64,000 bases of DNA from Archegozetes longisetosus (lineage: Eukaryota; Arthropoda; Arachnida; Sarcoptiformes; Trhypochthoniidae): positions 14,619,172 to 14,683,171 of the forward strand of contig JAEMBT020000008.1 in NCBI GenBank assembly GCA_018873245.2, given 5' to 3'. Position numbers and translations under genes: made by a program. The notes below the pieces were generated by a model that was not told where the DNA came from, made no database searches, and saw only the letters and a program-made list of their open reading frames with translations. Positions 14,712-28,873 of the stretch are shown here, in pieces (within the stretch, counting starts at the first letter, position 1; each line of letters starts with the position of its first letter).

Positions 14712-14845
14712 CATGACTTTTCAATCTTTCTCTTATGGTCCACTAGTGGGCCATCAAATCAGAAAATTGAACACTAGATTATATGAAAAGCAGATCATAA
14801 TCACATACGAGTAGATCGCATCTCAAAAAAGATTGAGAACCACTG
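14712..14845. mobile_element. Possible hAT-like short element
   Basis: The right end, reversed, is CAGTGGTTCTCAATCTTTTT, close to the CAGnGGTTCTCAA termini of hAT/Charlie-type elements. A diverged partner (CATGACTTTTCAATCTTTCT) opens the left end, next to the near-palindrome GGTCCACTAGTGGGCC. No 8-bp target duplication was seen, so the left border is uncertain. Confidence 0.4.
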
Positions 14846-17800
14846 ATAAGTACTAAGTACTGATTTTGATGAATTACCTGATAAACCGCTAAAACTACAT
14901 TTATATAATTGATCAATTTGAAATAATTAGAACGATTAAAGGGATCAGGTATTAATATGACACTTTTCCTGTAAGTTGTAGTATTGACTTGTTATCAAAT
15001 AATGAAACACAAAATTAGCAAAACCTCATATTTGTTATAATCACAAAAACCAATTGAAGCAATTGCTTCAAACACGCTTTCTAAATGATAAAGGAAGTAC
15101 AGAGTCCAAACATGAAAAAATCACGAGAATTATTCTCAAGGGTGAAGAAGATTGAGCAAACATAAACGCCACTAAAAGTTAGAGTTTTTCAGTTGATTTT
15201 CATACAGTTAATTTACTATTTCTCTCGTGTGTTATAACTTATGACTACTAAACAAATCTTCTGAGAAATTGAAAATGCTTATAACTTTCATCTTAAATTG
15301 TCTTTTTTTTGCAAAATTACAACCAGAACAATGTTTCTTTATTTATGATGGAGGAAAATAATTTCAACTTTCTTTAGTTTTTATTATTTTAATTAGAAAA
15401 GAAAGTTTTAAATAGAATCTCTAATGTAGAGAATGGCATTAAATAAAGTCTGCAAATATTTATTATTCTCAACGAATATTCATTTATTATGATTGATGAA
15501 AGAAGTTGATAGTTGCGTCAAACTGATGTCAATATTTGTTAGTAAGATAAAAGGAAATAATTTTCAACACTGGTGTTACATTTCGTGCTTGTTCTTAAAA
15601 GTTATGATTCCTAAACTATGCTCTACTTATTTGATCGCTTTACGTCGTCAGCTCAGAACTACAAAGTGCTCTCCCTAACTCAAATAACATTACAGATACC
15701 ACTTTACGACACTGATCCAACGATATCAGGCATTTCTATGGTAAGTACTTAAGCGTATTATCATTTATAACATAGGCTCTCGACTACATCGGTCTATTAT
15801 TTAACTAAAGTTTATCGTTATTGTCATTTTGGTATATCATTATTTGAATAGATTTTCTAGTTCTTATGAATAAATATTTGATCAAATTTGAACACATTTC
15901 TTTTTCCGAATAGATTACCTTTTCTAGTTTTTACTTTACCGATTCATCAGTTTGAAAATCTTATCGTATAAAACTGATCAAAATTTGATTGATTTTTTAG
16001 TTTCCATCTTTTATAGATTTTCATCATCTGCTGTGTGAATCGACTGAAGATTATATTTTTAATTGTATTTCTTTCAAGTCTAAGTTGAGATCAAATTTTA
16101 AAATAACAATTTGTGCCAAAGAATATTAGAAAATTAACTCTTAATTAAAACCATCAAAAACAAAAATGAGAACACTTATTGTTAACTTAGAAATTGAAAC
16201 CACTTAATCTGAACATGGCTAAAAGAGTCAAATTTGTTCAACTTATGAGAATGTTAAATTAACATGACTCTCAGTTTCCATACGTTAATCTGTTCTCCTC
16301 AATCGTATCCATTGTAAGTAAGATTTCTTTAATTATTTGAGTCTTACGAAAGTTTTAGAAGATTTTCTGATTAAAAACTTTTTGAATAAGTCTGAAATAA
16401 TGACAGTAATCCACGCAGGCTTAAGCTTTGTTATTTATAAACATTAACACTTCCTATTCTCTAAAACTGAAAAACTATGTATCGAATCAAACAAGGATAT
16501 GGCTATGAGAAATACTCAAAATCCAAGATTACGGTTAAGAGGATTGTTTTGTAAGAAAAACAAAATCAATTCTAAATTTTTCAAAGCTTAATTTCTATAC
16601 CTTTGTTGAATATTTTTTTGTTAATTAAAGCGATCGATAAATATGATCAAATTTGAATATCAATTTGTGGCTTCAAAAAGTTAATGGAAAAGTTTGATTA
16701 CGTGACCATTCGCTTATTGATATCTATGAATGGGGATTCCGATAATATGGAGACATGTCAACAATTATAATATAATTACTCGATGCTGATATATAATTAA
16801 ATCATAACGCCAATATCATTATATAAATCATATGTACTATGACGTGTCCCTAAAGTAACTTCGGTATTATGTAATTATGTCAAAAGAACTTATAATCAAA
16901 ATATTGTTCAGGGCTGTACATGCTCAAAATTTGAATAATAATTCGATATAACTTCCTACGTAACTAGCATTAACTGAATTGCAACAATACTTGCATACTA
17001 ATACTATTTAAGTCTGTATTTGCTCAAAATCATAATCCCTATAATTGTTCATCTAATGTATTATAATGAAAGCAATCGATAGTGACCTATGCTTTTGTTA
17101 AAGGAAACAATAAAGTTTTCACTCATCCTATTGCTCAATGCTTTGTATGTAGACAATTTAACAAAAAAATTGAAGCGATAATTATCACTAATTTTCAGTT
17201 TATTATCTTGTAGTTTACGACCGACAAGGTTTTTTGAAACTAAATTTTAATATCTTTTCCTGACAACAACTACTTTGAGAAGAAATAAGTTTTTGTGTTA
17301 GCAAATACAATGATTTTGGATACTCCTAAAATGTAATTTTGATATTAATTTCCTGAGTCTTGTGCTAAATTTCATTTCTTCACAGCTTATTCGACATTTA
17401 ATAGTAGTTAAGAATATAAGTGATGAAAGAAAACTGATAGAAAATCAGTAATTTATTGGCAGTAACTGCCGGTTCTGTCTTAAGCGGTCGTGAGATTAAT
17501 AAAAATTTGAACATAGAATAGGCGCGCGGTAGTTTGTGTTGAAAATTGTTGCATCTGTCTTGACTAAGTATACGCAATAATCACAATCTCTTCATAAGCA
17601 ATCATATGTATAAACTTTGAGCCATATATGAAATTAGACTTTGTTGCTAGTGATCGTTGACTAAACATATTAACAATTCATTATCGATTAATTCATGAGA
17701 AAAACAAAAATAAATGTTTGAACCTAGTTACCAGAGTTTTATATCGCAGATAGTTATCCACTAATAGATTAAAGCATGAACAAAAGTTATTTTTATTTAA

Positions 17801-18992
17801 GATTCAGGTATTTGCCAATAGATTGGATATGTTCGGGCAGAATCTTAAATATTTATTTGTTTGTTGGTAAATCAATGTATGATAACTAAAAAGGCTAACT
17901 AAAAGTAGATAGCTTTTCCTTCAAAATACAGGAATCGTTTGTTAAGAATTTGAATGTCATAAATAGAGAAGAGGACTTATTCAAATCCAATAATACTCAA
18001 ATTAGAATGCTCAAATGTTTATCTTAGTATTTTAAAGAAATAAACCTTTCACATTCCATAATAAACGATTCGATTTTAGCAGTTATCAAAATAATATTAT
18101 AAAGCTTAATTTAAGCAAAACGACCGAATATTTTCGAGTTTTAGTCATAGAGAAATAGTTTGCAATCCTTTGCAAATTAAAATCAATATTAATGTTTTGC
18201 ATTCGAATCACTTATTGCAAATCAATAGCTATTTTCAATATTAAAACCTGCTTTTATAACAATAAACTAAAGTAAATGATTTGTACTTTATACTCGTTAG
18301 CCTGTTTGTCATGATTTGGTTTGTTCTACTTCTACAGCTATTAAGGAGTACATACATTTATTATAAACTGCAACGATTTCACTTTAGTAGTAACAATTTT
18401 TATTAAATTTAATGTGGTTGAATTCGCCCACACTACGGAAGTCTATAAAAATATAATTTTAGGCTAAAGCTAAGTTTTTTGTCAAAGCCAATAAGTAACT
18501 AACTAAGTGAAAACTAACTCAAATAATAACAAGTTTCGAAATAGAAAATTTTCTGCCAGTGCACAAGTTATTTATAGAGATGGACACTGCACAAAACACT
18601 CTAAAATACTAGCGTAACAATTGATTGACTGAAAATGTGACAACTCCTAAGTAATAGTTGAACACTGAACATTCTACTTTCTTTCTTGTCCTTTCTTTTT
18701 CTTTTATCATAAGTATTGAAACAGATTCTAAAAATAAAAGTTTACTCAAAAAACACTTTGAAATGCTCGAAACCTTATAAAGTAAAAGATTTATAATGTA
18801 CGAAGATCCGCTGGCTAAATTTTCAAGTTCTTAATTCTTCATATCTGATGAAATGTGATCAAAAATTGATTTGAAGTTTGTACATTACTTTTACATACAC
18901 CTTCAAGCAAAGCAATGACAACATCTAAATTAATCATTTTTCAAATTGATAAACAATTTCTTACCAATAAATCGATTAAACATGATAATAAA
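14846..18992. other. AT-rich, nothing identified
   Basis: A short GC-richer patch at about 17455-17540 contains the hairpin GGCAGTAACTGCC; it has no readable frame. Confidence 0.45.
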
Positions 18993-19260
18993 CACAGATG
19001 TAGCCAGTGTGGGAGGTAAGGGACAGTAGCCCCAGGAAGTGTTTGAAAATTGAGATGTAAGCCTGCTTTGAAAACAACTGACAAAAACTTTGAAACTATA
19101 TTTGCTTGACGCATCAGTCGATCACTTTTTGTTAAGCATTAATGAAACCTTTGATAAGTTAACAGATATTTTAATGCGAACATGCGTTTGTCTCAACAAA
19201 TCAGTCAATTTAAATTGAGACTTTTAGTCCCCAGACCAAACTGCCTAAAGCATTGATAAA
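18993..19260 (+). repeat. Dispersed repeat, copy B (268 bp)
   Basis: It aligns over its whole length, with small gaps, to the reverse complement of 60991-61258. Shared blocks in order are CACAG.TG.AGCC, TGTGGGAGG, AGTCCCC or AGCCCC, CAAAAACTTT, TTGA.GCATCA, TTTTAG..CCCC, GAGACC or CAGACC, and CTAAAGCA. It is richer in GC than the flanks at its start. No coding frame seen. Family unknown; an old SINE or DNA element is possible. Confidence 0.7.
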
Positions 19261-22200
19261 ATGTTCGATCAAACCTTAAAACTAAACGAATTTATAAGTT
19301 AACCTTACTAAATATGAAATATTCATATTTTTTATATGTCCTCTCGTAATATCAAATATTGAAAAGCGTAAATTTCTGGTATCTTATCTCGTATCTCGTA
19401 AATTCCTCTCGTATCTTTCTGAGTAAAAATCCCAAATGTGCAATTTTCACTTCTCGCTTACATACATCTGTTACTAACGGGTCCTTCTGAACATTTCCTA
19501 TAACTTAATAATGATAAATATGATTGTAAAGTTACAGTAAGTGTTTAGGAGTACCCCATAATTACCAAGTAACAATCATTTATATTTATTTATATTATTA
19601 TATTTGACAATACTTTACATTTCGAATTTTCAAAATCATATTTTATTATAAATCTAACTTAAGTTATCCTCAGATAAATAGATGTTATCCTTGAGGATAA
19701 ACTAACAAACGAAAATTTTTATACGAAGTCAGTTATTTGTATGAAGCTGTTGAGTAGGATTGTGTCTAAATTAGATGAGTTTTCTTAATACGAAATTAGA
19801 TTTGGGACCATAAATCACATTTTTCAAGGCAGTGACGCTCGAACTGTGGACTGAATTTTTTAGTTATGACACAGTGCTGATCAAGCATTTCTAAAGTTGA
19901 GCTGCCAAAGCAGAAGATCGATGCAGTGGTCAACACAACAGAGATTTTCTGGTGCTTAGGCACCCTAACTCAAACGTTTAGCTCGAATCTTTTGCTAATC
20001 TTACGCAAAAGTTGTATATCTTTGAATATAAATTTTCTTAATTTTTTTTATAATTACTATGAAGTAGAGTAAAAATACTGGATAGTTTAAATTTGAAACT
20101 ACAATAGAATGGATTTTAACTGGAAAACCATATATTGAATTTGATTGAATAAAATTGGTGGATCCCCACTCGAATTTGCTGGCTTTGTCACCGCATCAAA
20201 GTTTCGTTTGAACTTTAAGCATAAGGTTGAGAGTAAGAAGTGTTATTTAAATCAGAAATACAAATAAAACCAATATAAAACTAATATAAAATAATATAAT
20301 GAAATAATCAGTACTTTAATGCAAGTTAAGTGATCTTAGAAATAGAATATGATATATTGAAAAGTTTGCTTTTTGCGTAAGCAAAATCTAACTGAATTTT
20401 ACAATAAAAATTGCCACAAGCCTATAACAATTATTCAGTGAAATGCACGAATGCATAAATTTGATCGAATCGAAAGTCAAATGAGAATATAGCAGTGAAA
20501 CTGCACTACTATAAAGTAATATTTTATTAGTTAGAATAGATTAAGTTTGTTTAAAAGCCCGTGCAGTTCAATTTCTTTTATGTAGTTATTTTCAATCCAA
20601 TCATTTTCTTTTGCATTCTTTGTCAAATACTTTTTATACAATATAATCAAATAACATAAGAAGCAGTACAGGTTTATTTCAATTGCGGTAAATTACTATA
20701 ATTATTGATATAAAAGTGATCACGCTAAGTGAGTGAAACTCTTATTAGTCGAAATTCTGAAATGCTTCTGAATCACTTAAAAAAATAATCTTAAATGTCC
20801 AACTGAAAAAACTTAAAAATAAGCAGAAATGTCACAATTTGTTGTATAAATTGAAAATCACGCCTCGTGTCAGATCCTATACACGTTTATCTAGTCATTA
20901 GATAAAGTTTGATAGTTCACAAGGCTTGAATTTGATCAGAACAAGTTTCAAACTTTCACTTAAAATGCCAAAACTCCGGTCTACACTTTCTATTCTGCAT
21001 ATGTAAGAGCAAAAGAATCCCGCAATATGTGATAAGCAATTTATCATTTTAAATCACATATGATACTTGTTGAATTTTCAAATCAAATCGATCTCGTCCT
21101 TGATTATGAACCGCTAAAAGCAAATTACTAATAAAGCTGTTAGAATAATTTGAACTGATTATACTGAAAAGTATTAATAAACCTTTTAATTAGAATGAAT
21201 CCACGGTGAAAGCTGATTCGCATTTTTTATATCTATTTTAAGGCGCTCTCATTAGTGCTTATAGTTTCTAAAGTAGTCAATGTAATCATGTTCCCAGTTG
21301 AAAGAAATACTACTTCCAATCAATAGTAGTTCGTTTTCTGGATGTTTTTTTTGCGTGAAATGCATTTCCAAATTTAGTTTAGATATATATTGAAATAAAG
21401 TAACTTTCGATTTCTAGAACTTACTCGAAAGAATCAATTTGCTTTAAGCATTTCAATTATACTTTGCTAAACTTTATAATCCCTACTCAAACCGAATAAT
21501 AACTTTTTAATAGAATAACTTTTCTTTCAGTGCAGCAGTAGAAGGAATAAGAACAAAAAGTTTCATGAAATTCGTTTGGGCATGTAGTTGGCTGACATTT
21601 AATAATGTTGAGCGAACATTACGACTCAATAAACACATTTTGACAAACTATGAAACAATGCTAATTCTCGGAGGTTGGTTCTATAACTTAACCTAACCTA
21701 ACCAATTTGCGCATATGGCTTAATAATAACTAATTTATTACTTCTTAACGTTAAAATAGTCAAGACACATTCCCAATAATTAAGTGTTCGACTCTTCTAC
21801 ATAGTTTTGGTACTAACAAAACACCAAACTTGAATTAGCTGTACTGAAAATTGCTTTTTCTGATATATAATTAGGAATAATTACTATAGCGAAGACATGA
21901 ACTGTTCATCATTATCGAGAATAAATATATCCCCAGATTGGTGTGCACAACGTAATAGAAAGATATCTATCAGCCTACATAGCAAATGACACCTTTCTAT
22001 TACACTATGCAATTGAATTATTCTGAAACAAGTAACCTTCAATCGAGAATTGAACAAACATTTTGTTAGTTCAAATTTTTCAAATAATAAGTTTCCAAAC
22101 AACTCATCTAATGATAACTGATTACTTTGTGTAGAAATTCTTTTTAAACAACTTTTTGTTAAGGGACTAATTTCTATTTTCGCATGAGATAGCTTACATT

Positions 22201-24592
22201 TTTTCTATGCAACATCACACTATGTGCATTTTTTAGCTTTTTTCTATTCCTTCTCTATTTACATTGAATCTTTAACTTATTTGTGTATTTGCCATCAGAC
22301 TGACTTTCGAGGTTTTTTCAAATGGACTAATCATTTTGTCGTTAATATTCAATTAGCGGACTTAATGTTTTTCGTACAACAAACTAAATAATTGGCTCTG
22401 TCTGCTTGCAAATTAACAAAATATCTTATAACAAAACAGTTTGTGAGTAACTAACTTGAGTCGGGGTCTGATCCTAAAGCGTTTAACTGATATTTTACGT
22501 ATGAATTAAGGGAAATTAAGTTCTTCTCTTTAATGTCATATTTTTGATAAATTAGTAGTCTCTCTGTGAGGTCAAACATGTGGCAGATAGCCTTTCTCTT
22601 TATGCAACACAAATTAATTTTTGGAGTTGCTTTAAAGAACAAGAACAAGAATCGAAAAACATATGAATGCAATTTTACACTAGTAATAAAGATTTAGTAA
22701 ATTGACTGAAGCACTGATTGACTCGTGCAGCCCAAACGCACAACTAATAAAATTAAACAAAATCATTCCTCACGATTAATGTGAAACTTGTTATTATATG
22801 AAAGCCGAAATCGATTACGCTAATATGTCACATTTATGGTAAGTAATTTGATATTATCAAAATTGAATTGCCTAAGAAATGACCTTTCAGATTGTTCGAT
22901 TAGTAGAAATGAGACATTTTCCAAAACAATATATTAGTTCAATTATTTGCATTGTTCAAATATTACGCATTGTAATTATGACTGATAACTTTCCTCAAAA
23001 TCTTATTTTCTAAGCCAAGATTGTAAAACTTCAAACTCAAACTCAAGTCTATGATCGAAATTTGTAATTTAATCTTTGTCTGAACCTCTATTTAACCGAG
23101 AAATATATGGAGACCTATACTTATATTATAATGCATGTGATTTGTGTTGCTCCAAATTAATGATTTAGTTCAAAACTATGATAATTAATACGTCTATGAA
23201 TAGAGCCAAATCAAATTTAATTGAAATGTGAAATATCAACTTACAAGTGAAATATATTCAATACAATGTATTACTTATCTGATTATATAAATAATAAATA
23301 ACAATATTTCTTCTCAAAATGACTTCAACTGATTAGTGAAAGTTTTTCATAACACACTCTGCTTTGCGGTCAGTCGTGAGAAATAATGGTTTACCTCTCA
23401 ACAAATCAAATAAAATTCATTAATTAAAGCGAGAAATTTATTACGTCAATTAAAATGTTAGTCCACTATTTTAGGAAAGTTGCATAAATTGGTCAGAAGA
23501 ATATATTGTTTGTTGACTTACTCAATAACCTCAGCCATAACATTTGAGCAAAACAAAATGGATAATTTGCACTATTATTGATATCGGTTTTGTCATTATC
23601 GCTAATTAATGTATTGGTTTCTATTCCGAAATTCATATTATTTAATATAATACTAGTTCTCCTTTTACCAATGATAAAATGAGTCTTCTAAAAATAACTC
23701 ATCCTTTTTAATCGTTTCAGTTTAATTTTACAATTCAATAAATCACACGCAACTGTTCTGAACATTTATTCAAATAAAAAATATATATATAAATTTGACG
23801 CATGAATAAAACTACTGAAAATAGTTTGACTGAGTGAACAGAAATAATCATCTAATAAAACTTAGGTGTCTAGGAATATAATCTAATTATTGTTGTGAGG
23901 GAATGTGAGTAAAGGCATGTATGAAGGACTGATTAACATTTGCAAATAATAATTATTATTCTCGCTCATCACAAATATCAGACTTATGGATAAACTTGAA
24001 AGGTATCCTCTCGATTGACTAACAAATAAAAAAACCTAACCAAAAAGCCCAACAAGTTCGTGCTAAGGTTATTATTGAATAGCAGTTCGTTTAAGCATTA
24101 CTTAAATAGTATTTTCCATAACAGTTAATTAGACAAAAATTTCATTATTGGAAAATAAGAGTAAATATCAGTGCACTATTAAAATGAAAAGTTTTCACAA
24201 AATTCAAAAATTTGATGACCCTTTATTGAAATTTATAAAATACTTTATAAATCTGACTCATTGAGTAACCTGAAAACAGGTGTTTATTAAGTTATTTGAT
24301 AAATTTAGACATTTGATCCGTTGGCCATTTATTTGTTGGCCAATCGCAAGTAAACCATTTGGAAAGCTAAGCATTTAACCAACTTTATAATGCAGGTAAG
24401 TATCTTTCTGGGCTGATTAAGACTTACAACTATATAACTATTTAATGATCGTAATTATATTTGTCGATTTTTGAAAACAACTTCTTAGTTGTGCTACTTA
24501 GTTTTACAATAACAAAGTAATTCAACTAAACAATCAGATTATAGAAGTACATCTAAAGTTTAATTCATGTTATATCGATATAATATGAGGCT
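19261..24592. other. AT-rich, nothing identified
   Basis: A less AT-rich stretch at about 19830-19970 has short open frames but no recognised product. A few open frames of 70 or so codons near 21.9 and 22.5 kb look random. Confidence 0.45.
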
Positions 24593-24663
24593 CACTAATG
24601 AGAATCATTGCGTTCTCTCGCAAAATGAGAGAATTTAATGTATTTTTCGAATACTCATTAGTG
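24593..24663. repeat. Nested hairpin
   Basis: The outer arms CACTAATGAG and CTCATTAGTG (10 bp, perfect) enclose inner arms TTCTCTC and GAGAGAA (7 bp, perfect) with a 7-nt loop. The function is unknown; it could be a relic of an inverted-repeat element. Confidence 0.6.
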
Positions 24664-25342
24664 TCAATAGTGATAGAATAAATCTGATGTACTTTTCCGT
24701 AAAAAACATTATAAGTAAATAGTAAGTTATAGAAAAATTCGACGAACATTAATGAATCGTTTGCACTACTTATACATTAGTCTCAATTAATAATATAACA
24801 TGTTTTTCAACATTATAAATACTCAATTCTGGTCAAATATATCATTATTGCGTAGGCTTATAAGTAGTTTAATTTGTCGCACGAGTATCATTGCTATCTA
24901 ACGACACGCGATCGGCCGCCCAAACCATAGCTAAGGCAAAAATAGAATCCATTTCAATCAATATAACCAAAGTTACTGAACTTCCAGTTTCAAGTTTCGA
25001 TTAATAACCAAATCAATTTTAATTTGAAGAAGAAGTACTCGATTTGAGAATAAATTAATGTATCTTTAATACTTGCAGAATAAATGCAGTATTAGATATA
25101 AGAGAAATTCAATAATGAAAATCAGTGCTCTAAGGGCCAACATATTAAGGATATGAATTCTCGTCCATAAGTTGCCTCAATGAATATGTGTTTCTTAGTT
25201 TACTCGGCTTACTTATCAAACTAGCTTAAGATAACATTCGTAATTATATGAGATCGAAGTATTATATGCAACATATACTTATATAACAAGCCTATGGTTT
25301 TTACTCTTAGGAATTGGCATATACTAAGAAAATTATTATTAC

Positions 25343-25511
25343 CTTTCATTATCAGATAGCACTTCGATAGTTTCTCCAAATAGATCAAAAAGTTGTTGAA
25401 AATGTTGAGTTTGTATTACCTTTGCAATTGTTTGAAACTTATTTTTGATCGAATTTGGAAAACTTTTCCATATAAACGTTAATGAAGCACCAAAAAGTAA
25501 CAAGAACACTT
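25343..25511 (-). CDS. Candidate internal exon with a possible membrane segment
   Basis: Minus-strand open frame between an acceptor (CTGTTTTAAAATAG) and a donor (GAAAG|GTAATA). It starts with a hydrophobic stretch (VFLLLFGASLTFIW) followed by polar helices (KFQTIAKVIQ, FQQLFDLFGETIEVLSDNE). It is as AT-rich as the background, no family is recognised, and chance is a real alternative. Confidence 0.2.
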
Positions 25512-26067
25512 CTATTTTAAAACAGAAACCATTCAATTTCAGTAACTTGGTGAACCAATTTGATTTTCTATAACAGTAAAACTCTTGGAGATAAAGAAGA
25601 AAAATGTGAAATCAGGTCACTAATAAGAGAAAGATCAGTAACTCGGTTGTGTTTAATCTATATATCAGACACAACTGTTAGTTATTACTGAAATAATTCA
25701 CTTCTTATGGCATGACGTTCATTTGATTTTGCTGTACAGAAATTTGGTTTGAGTCGACTCAAAGTGAGACCTCAACTACTATTAACGCTGTAAGGGCATG
25801 AATATATGTTAGGTAAAAGTTTGCTAGCTGTCAATGAATACTTTATACAAACTTTATATTTAGTTACTCTTTTTAACGTACTATCTCCGAAACAAATTAG
25901 TTGCAAACTAAACGCTTAAAATATCAGTCAAATAATGGTTAGTTATTTAATTGAATACAATTTAAAATTTTAAATATGAAGATACGGCTATTCTAACTTT
26001 CATATCAGACATCTGACTAATGTGTAGTAATGACTAAAGCTTATAAAATAGTAACATTTTAAAGTTA

Positions 26068-26534
26068 CAGTGGGGAACAAAAACAACTTTCGCCATTGGT
26101 TTAAAGGCATTTATTTTATATTACATTTTTCGATAAGATCAAGTAATTAAAATAATTGAAGATCAATTTTGAAAAATGAATGTACAAAAATGTATTGTCG
26201 AAAAAGAACATACTCGAAAACCATTAAAATTGAATCAGTTTTAATTATAGAAAAACAAATTTTAAAGAAAGCTTCTCAACAGCTTTTACTTTAGCATTGA
26301 TTTTAATGGGACGCAAAAGAGTCTCAAAAATGTTTTTTATAGTAAGGTGTTTTCTACAATTAAAACTGATTCGATTTTAACAATTTGAGAATTTACGTAA
26401 TTTTTACTGTCATTATTCAATAATTTATTCTCCGTTAGAAAGCTATTGTTAATGGTTTTTATTAAAAGGAGTTTTAATTTTATCGAACTTTTCCTAAAAT
26501 TTTAGCGAACGAATATCACTTTTGTCTCCCACTG
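26068..26534. mobile_element. Tc1/mariner-type foldback element, 467 bp
   Basis: The ends CAGTGGGGAACAAAA and, reversed, CAGTGGGAGACAAAAG are flanked by TA on both sides, the usual Tc1/mariner target. Inside, a second pair of arms (AATCAGTTTTAATTATAGAA and, reversed, AATCAGTTTTAATTGTAGAA) makes most of the element self-complementary. No transposase remains. Confidence 0.75.
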
Positions 26535-28519
26535 TATGAATTAAGCTTTAAGTTTGCGTTTCTAACAAGTTTCAAATAATATTCAATAAAATATATTAAT
26601 TTTGAAAATGTTTTTATTCATTATGATCATAAATTTTGAATCACTATTAAACAAATTGATCACTTATGAGTCTATTGATTAATATAAGTTTAATCAAACA
26701 AATCGTACACTCAAGATAAAAGTATTGAGAAACGTACAATTTCATGTCGTTCGTACTTTTATGTAAAATATGAGCTCGAAGAAGCTAGTTTGCAACATAT
26801 TTGTTTTCTCACTAGTATTGTAATTCAGAATTCATTTGGTTCAAAATATTTTATAAGGATTTTAGATTCTAGTTCTTTCTGAACATAACTTAATCTAGTT
26901 TTTCAGTCGAGTAAACTTTGTCTGTTGTGATATACTGTGGAAGTGAAACTTCGTGTTTGTCTCAACAGAATGTATGCGATTAGTTAAAGCATGAAAAGCG
27001 TGTCACTTTCCACCACAATAGACCTGAAAATATTTTCTCAGTTGAATGGAAAACAAATCATAGAATCGTTTCTACATTTCTCACTCAGTATACTTCATAT
27101 GATATTATTCTGAAAAAAATCATAAATGTCAATTTAAGTAAAACTGGTAAATATTTTTCAGAACTTTGCAAAGAGTAAAAGTGCAGTAAATGCCATGATT
27201 TATGATCAAATCTGGTAAACCTAATTAATATGAACCACTATTAATCATAGTACAATCGAGATAATAATAGAAATCTTGGAAGCTATTATATATTAATTGG
27301 CTTAGCCTTCAATCGTAGTAGACGTTTATTAGTACAATCTTTGAACTATTATCTGAAAAAGTATTATCTTTTATTTATATCTCCCCATTGATCATCGATA
27401 CCTTCACATTAAGTAAATCTCTAAGTAATGAACTAATGAGCTGATTCATGAGTCTAAAATCCAGTCTTATTAGGGGATCTTTTACGCAATTATAAAGTTT
27501 GTGAAACAGTTACTAAAGAACACCATCACATGAATTAATAGTGAGAAAACTTTTGATGAGAATTTCGATAAATCTATTGATTTTTTTAATGAACTGAATT
27601 TTTTGTTTGAAATGTTTGTGAAAGAAAACACACACCTGTCATCTAATTAACAGTTAATTTGAAGACTAAAATTGTTTCTAAGACTAATAACACGGTTATA
27701 TGATTATGTCTTTAATACGATTAGGGTCTGATTTGTTTTACGAAACCCGATTCTATGCTCTAAATAATTGAATCGTATTATAATTCCTTTGTTTGCGTTT
27801 GTATTCTACTGTTAAAATCATACTCACGTTAAATGAAAATCCGATTAGTCATGGACTTCTTATCCATCAATCTTGCTTATAAGAATCTATATCAATAAGT
27901 CATTGATGTGATTTTCATTTTTAATTTTTCAGTGAGGATGCAAACAAGAAAAATGGATCAGTTGAATCAATCGAATATGCTATTTTTAACTTTATAAATT
28001 TCGCAAAACACAGTACTGTAGTATATAACTCTTGAATATTAGAAGAAAGCCTAAATTACTTGCTCTCACTTTGCAAGTATTCCTGACTTGGCTAAAATTT
28101 TACACTCTCATAGTAGTTTATTTATTGTGAAAATTTGTGTAGATACAGCATTTTGTCCATCATTTCAGATGCGGCTCCTAACTCACAAACCGTGAAGTAC
28201 TGTACCGGTTATTCTATAACTCATTGAACTAGACAGTTCGAAATATGATTTTTGTTGATTCTGTAAACACATCTGTCAAAGATAATCATCGTCTTGATTG
28301 TCGTTTTAATTCATTTTTAGAAAGATGTATAGACATCTTAAAGAATTAAAGATTAGAGAGATTAAAGAATAGACAAACTTATTATCAGATTGACTTATTA
28401 TCAGAGACGGGACTCTCTGGGCTAAAAATGGAAGAACTCTAGACGAAATATCAAATAAATTCCGCAAAATTTCGGAACACTCGAAAATCAAGATATCAGA
28501 GAGTAAAAATTAAAATGTT

Positions 28520-28790
28520 TACTGTGGTGTAGTGGTGAGTGAGTCAAACTCTGGAGCTAAAATCCGAAGGTTCGAATCTCGTAGGCGCTATACGTCTTTG
28601 ATGGCGATGGGTTAGCCATATGCCCCGCTAACAACCACCTCCAGTCTTGTGCATTTGCCCAGTCCGACCGTCTCGACTAGAAACTCACTCTGCCTCAATC
28701 TGTAACTGGGTTCTAGTGAGTTTCTTGAGAAAAGGAGTCAGACAATATAGAAGATGAAGAAATAAGAATAGAAATAAATGAAAAGACATT
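28520..28790 (+). mobile_element. tRNA-derived SINE
   Basis: The head carries an RNA polymerase III A box (TGGTGTAGTGGTGAGTGAG) and a B box (GGTTCGAATCTC) in tRNA spacing, with CTCTGG between as in several tRNAs. The acceptor stem is not preserved, so it is not a working tRNA gene. A tRNA-unrelated body follows, richer in GC than the surroundings, with two hairpins (ATGG-GTTAG-CCAT, and AGAAACTCACT paired to AGTGAGTTTCT). It ends in a purine-rich, A-rich tail (AGAATAGAAATAAATG). No clear target duplication. Confidence 0.8.
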
Positions 28791-28873
28791 AAGATTAAAG
28801 CAAACTTTTGAGTAATATAGTATTTAATGGAGTTATAAACATGATTTTAAACCGAAAGTTACTTATTTCTTAG

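Noticed and set aside
21689-21703. CCTAACCTAACC resembling the arthropod telomere repeat
   Set aside because: Only about two and a half units, too short to call an interstitial telomere tract.
28525-28590. A tRNA gene
   Set aside because: A and B boxes are present, but the acceptor stem does not pair and a SINE body follows.
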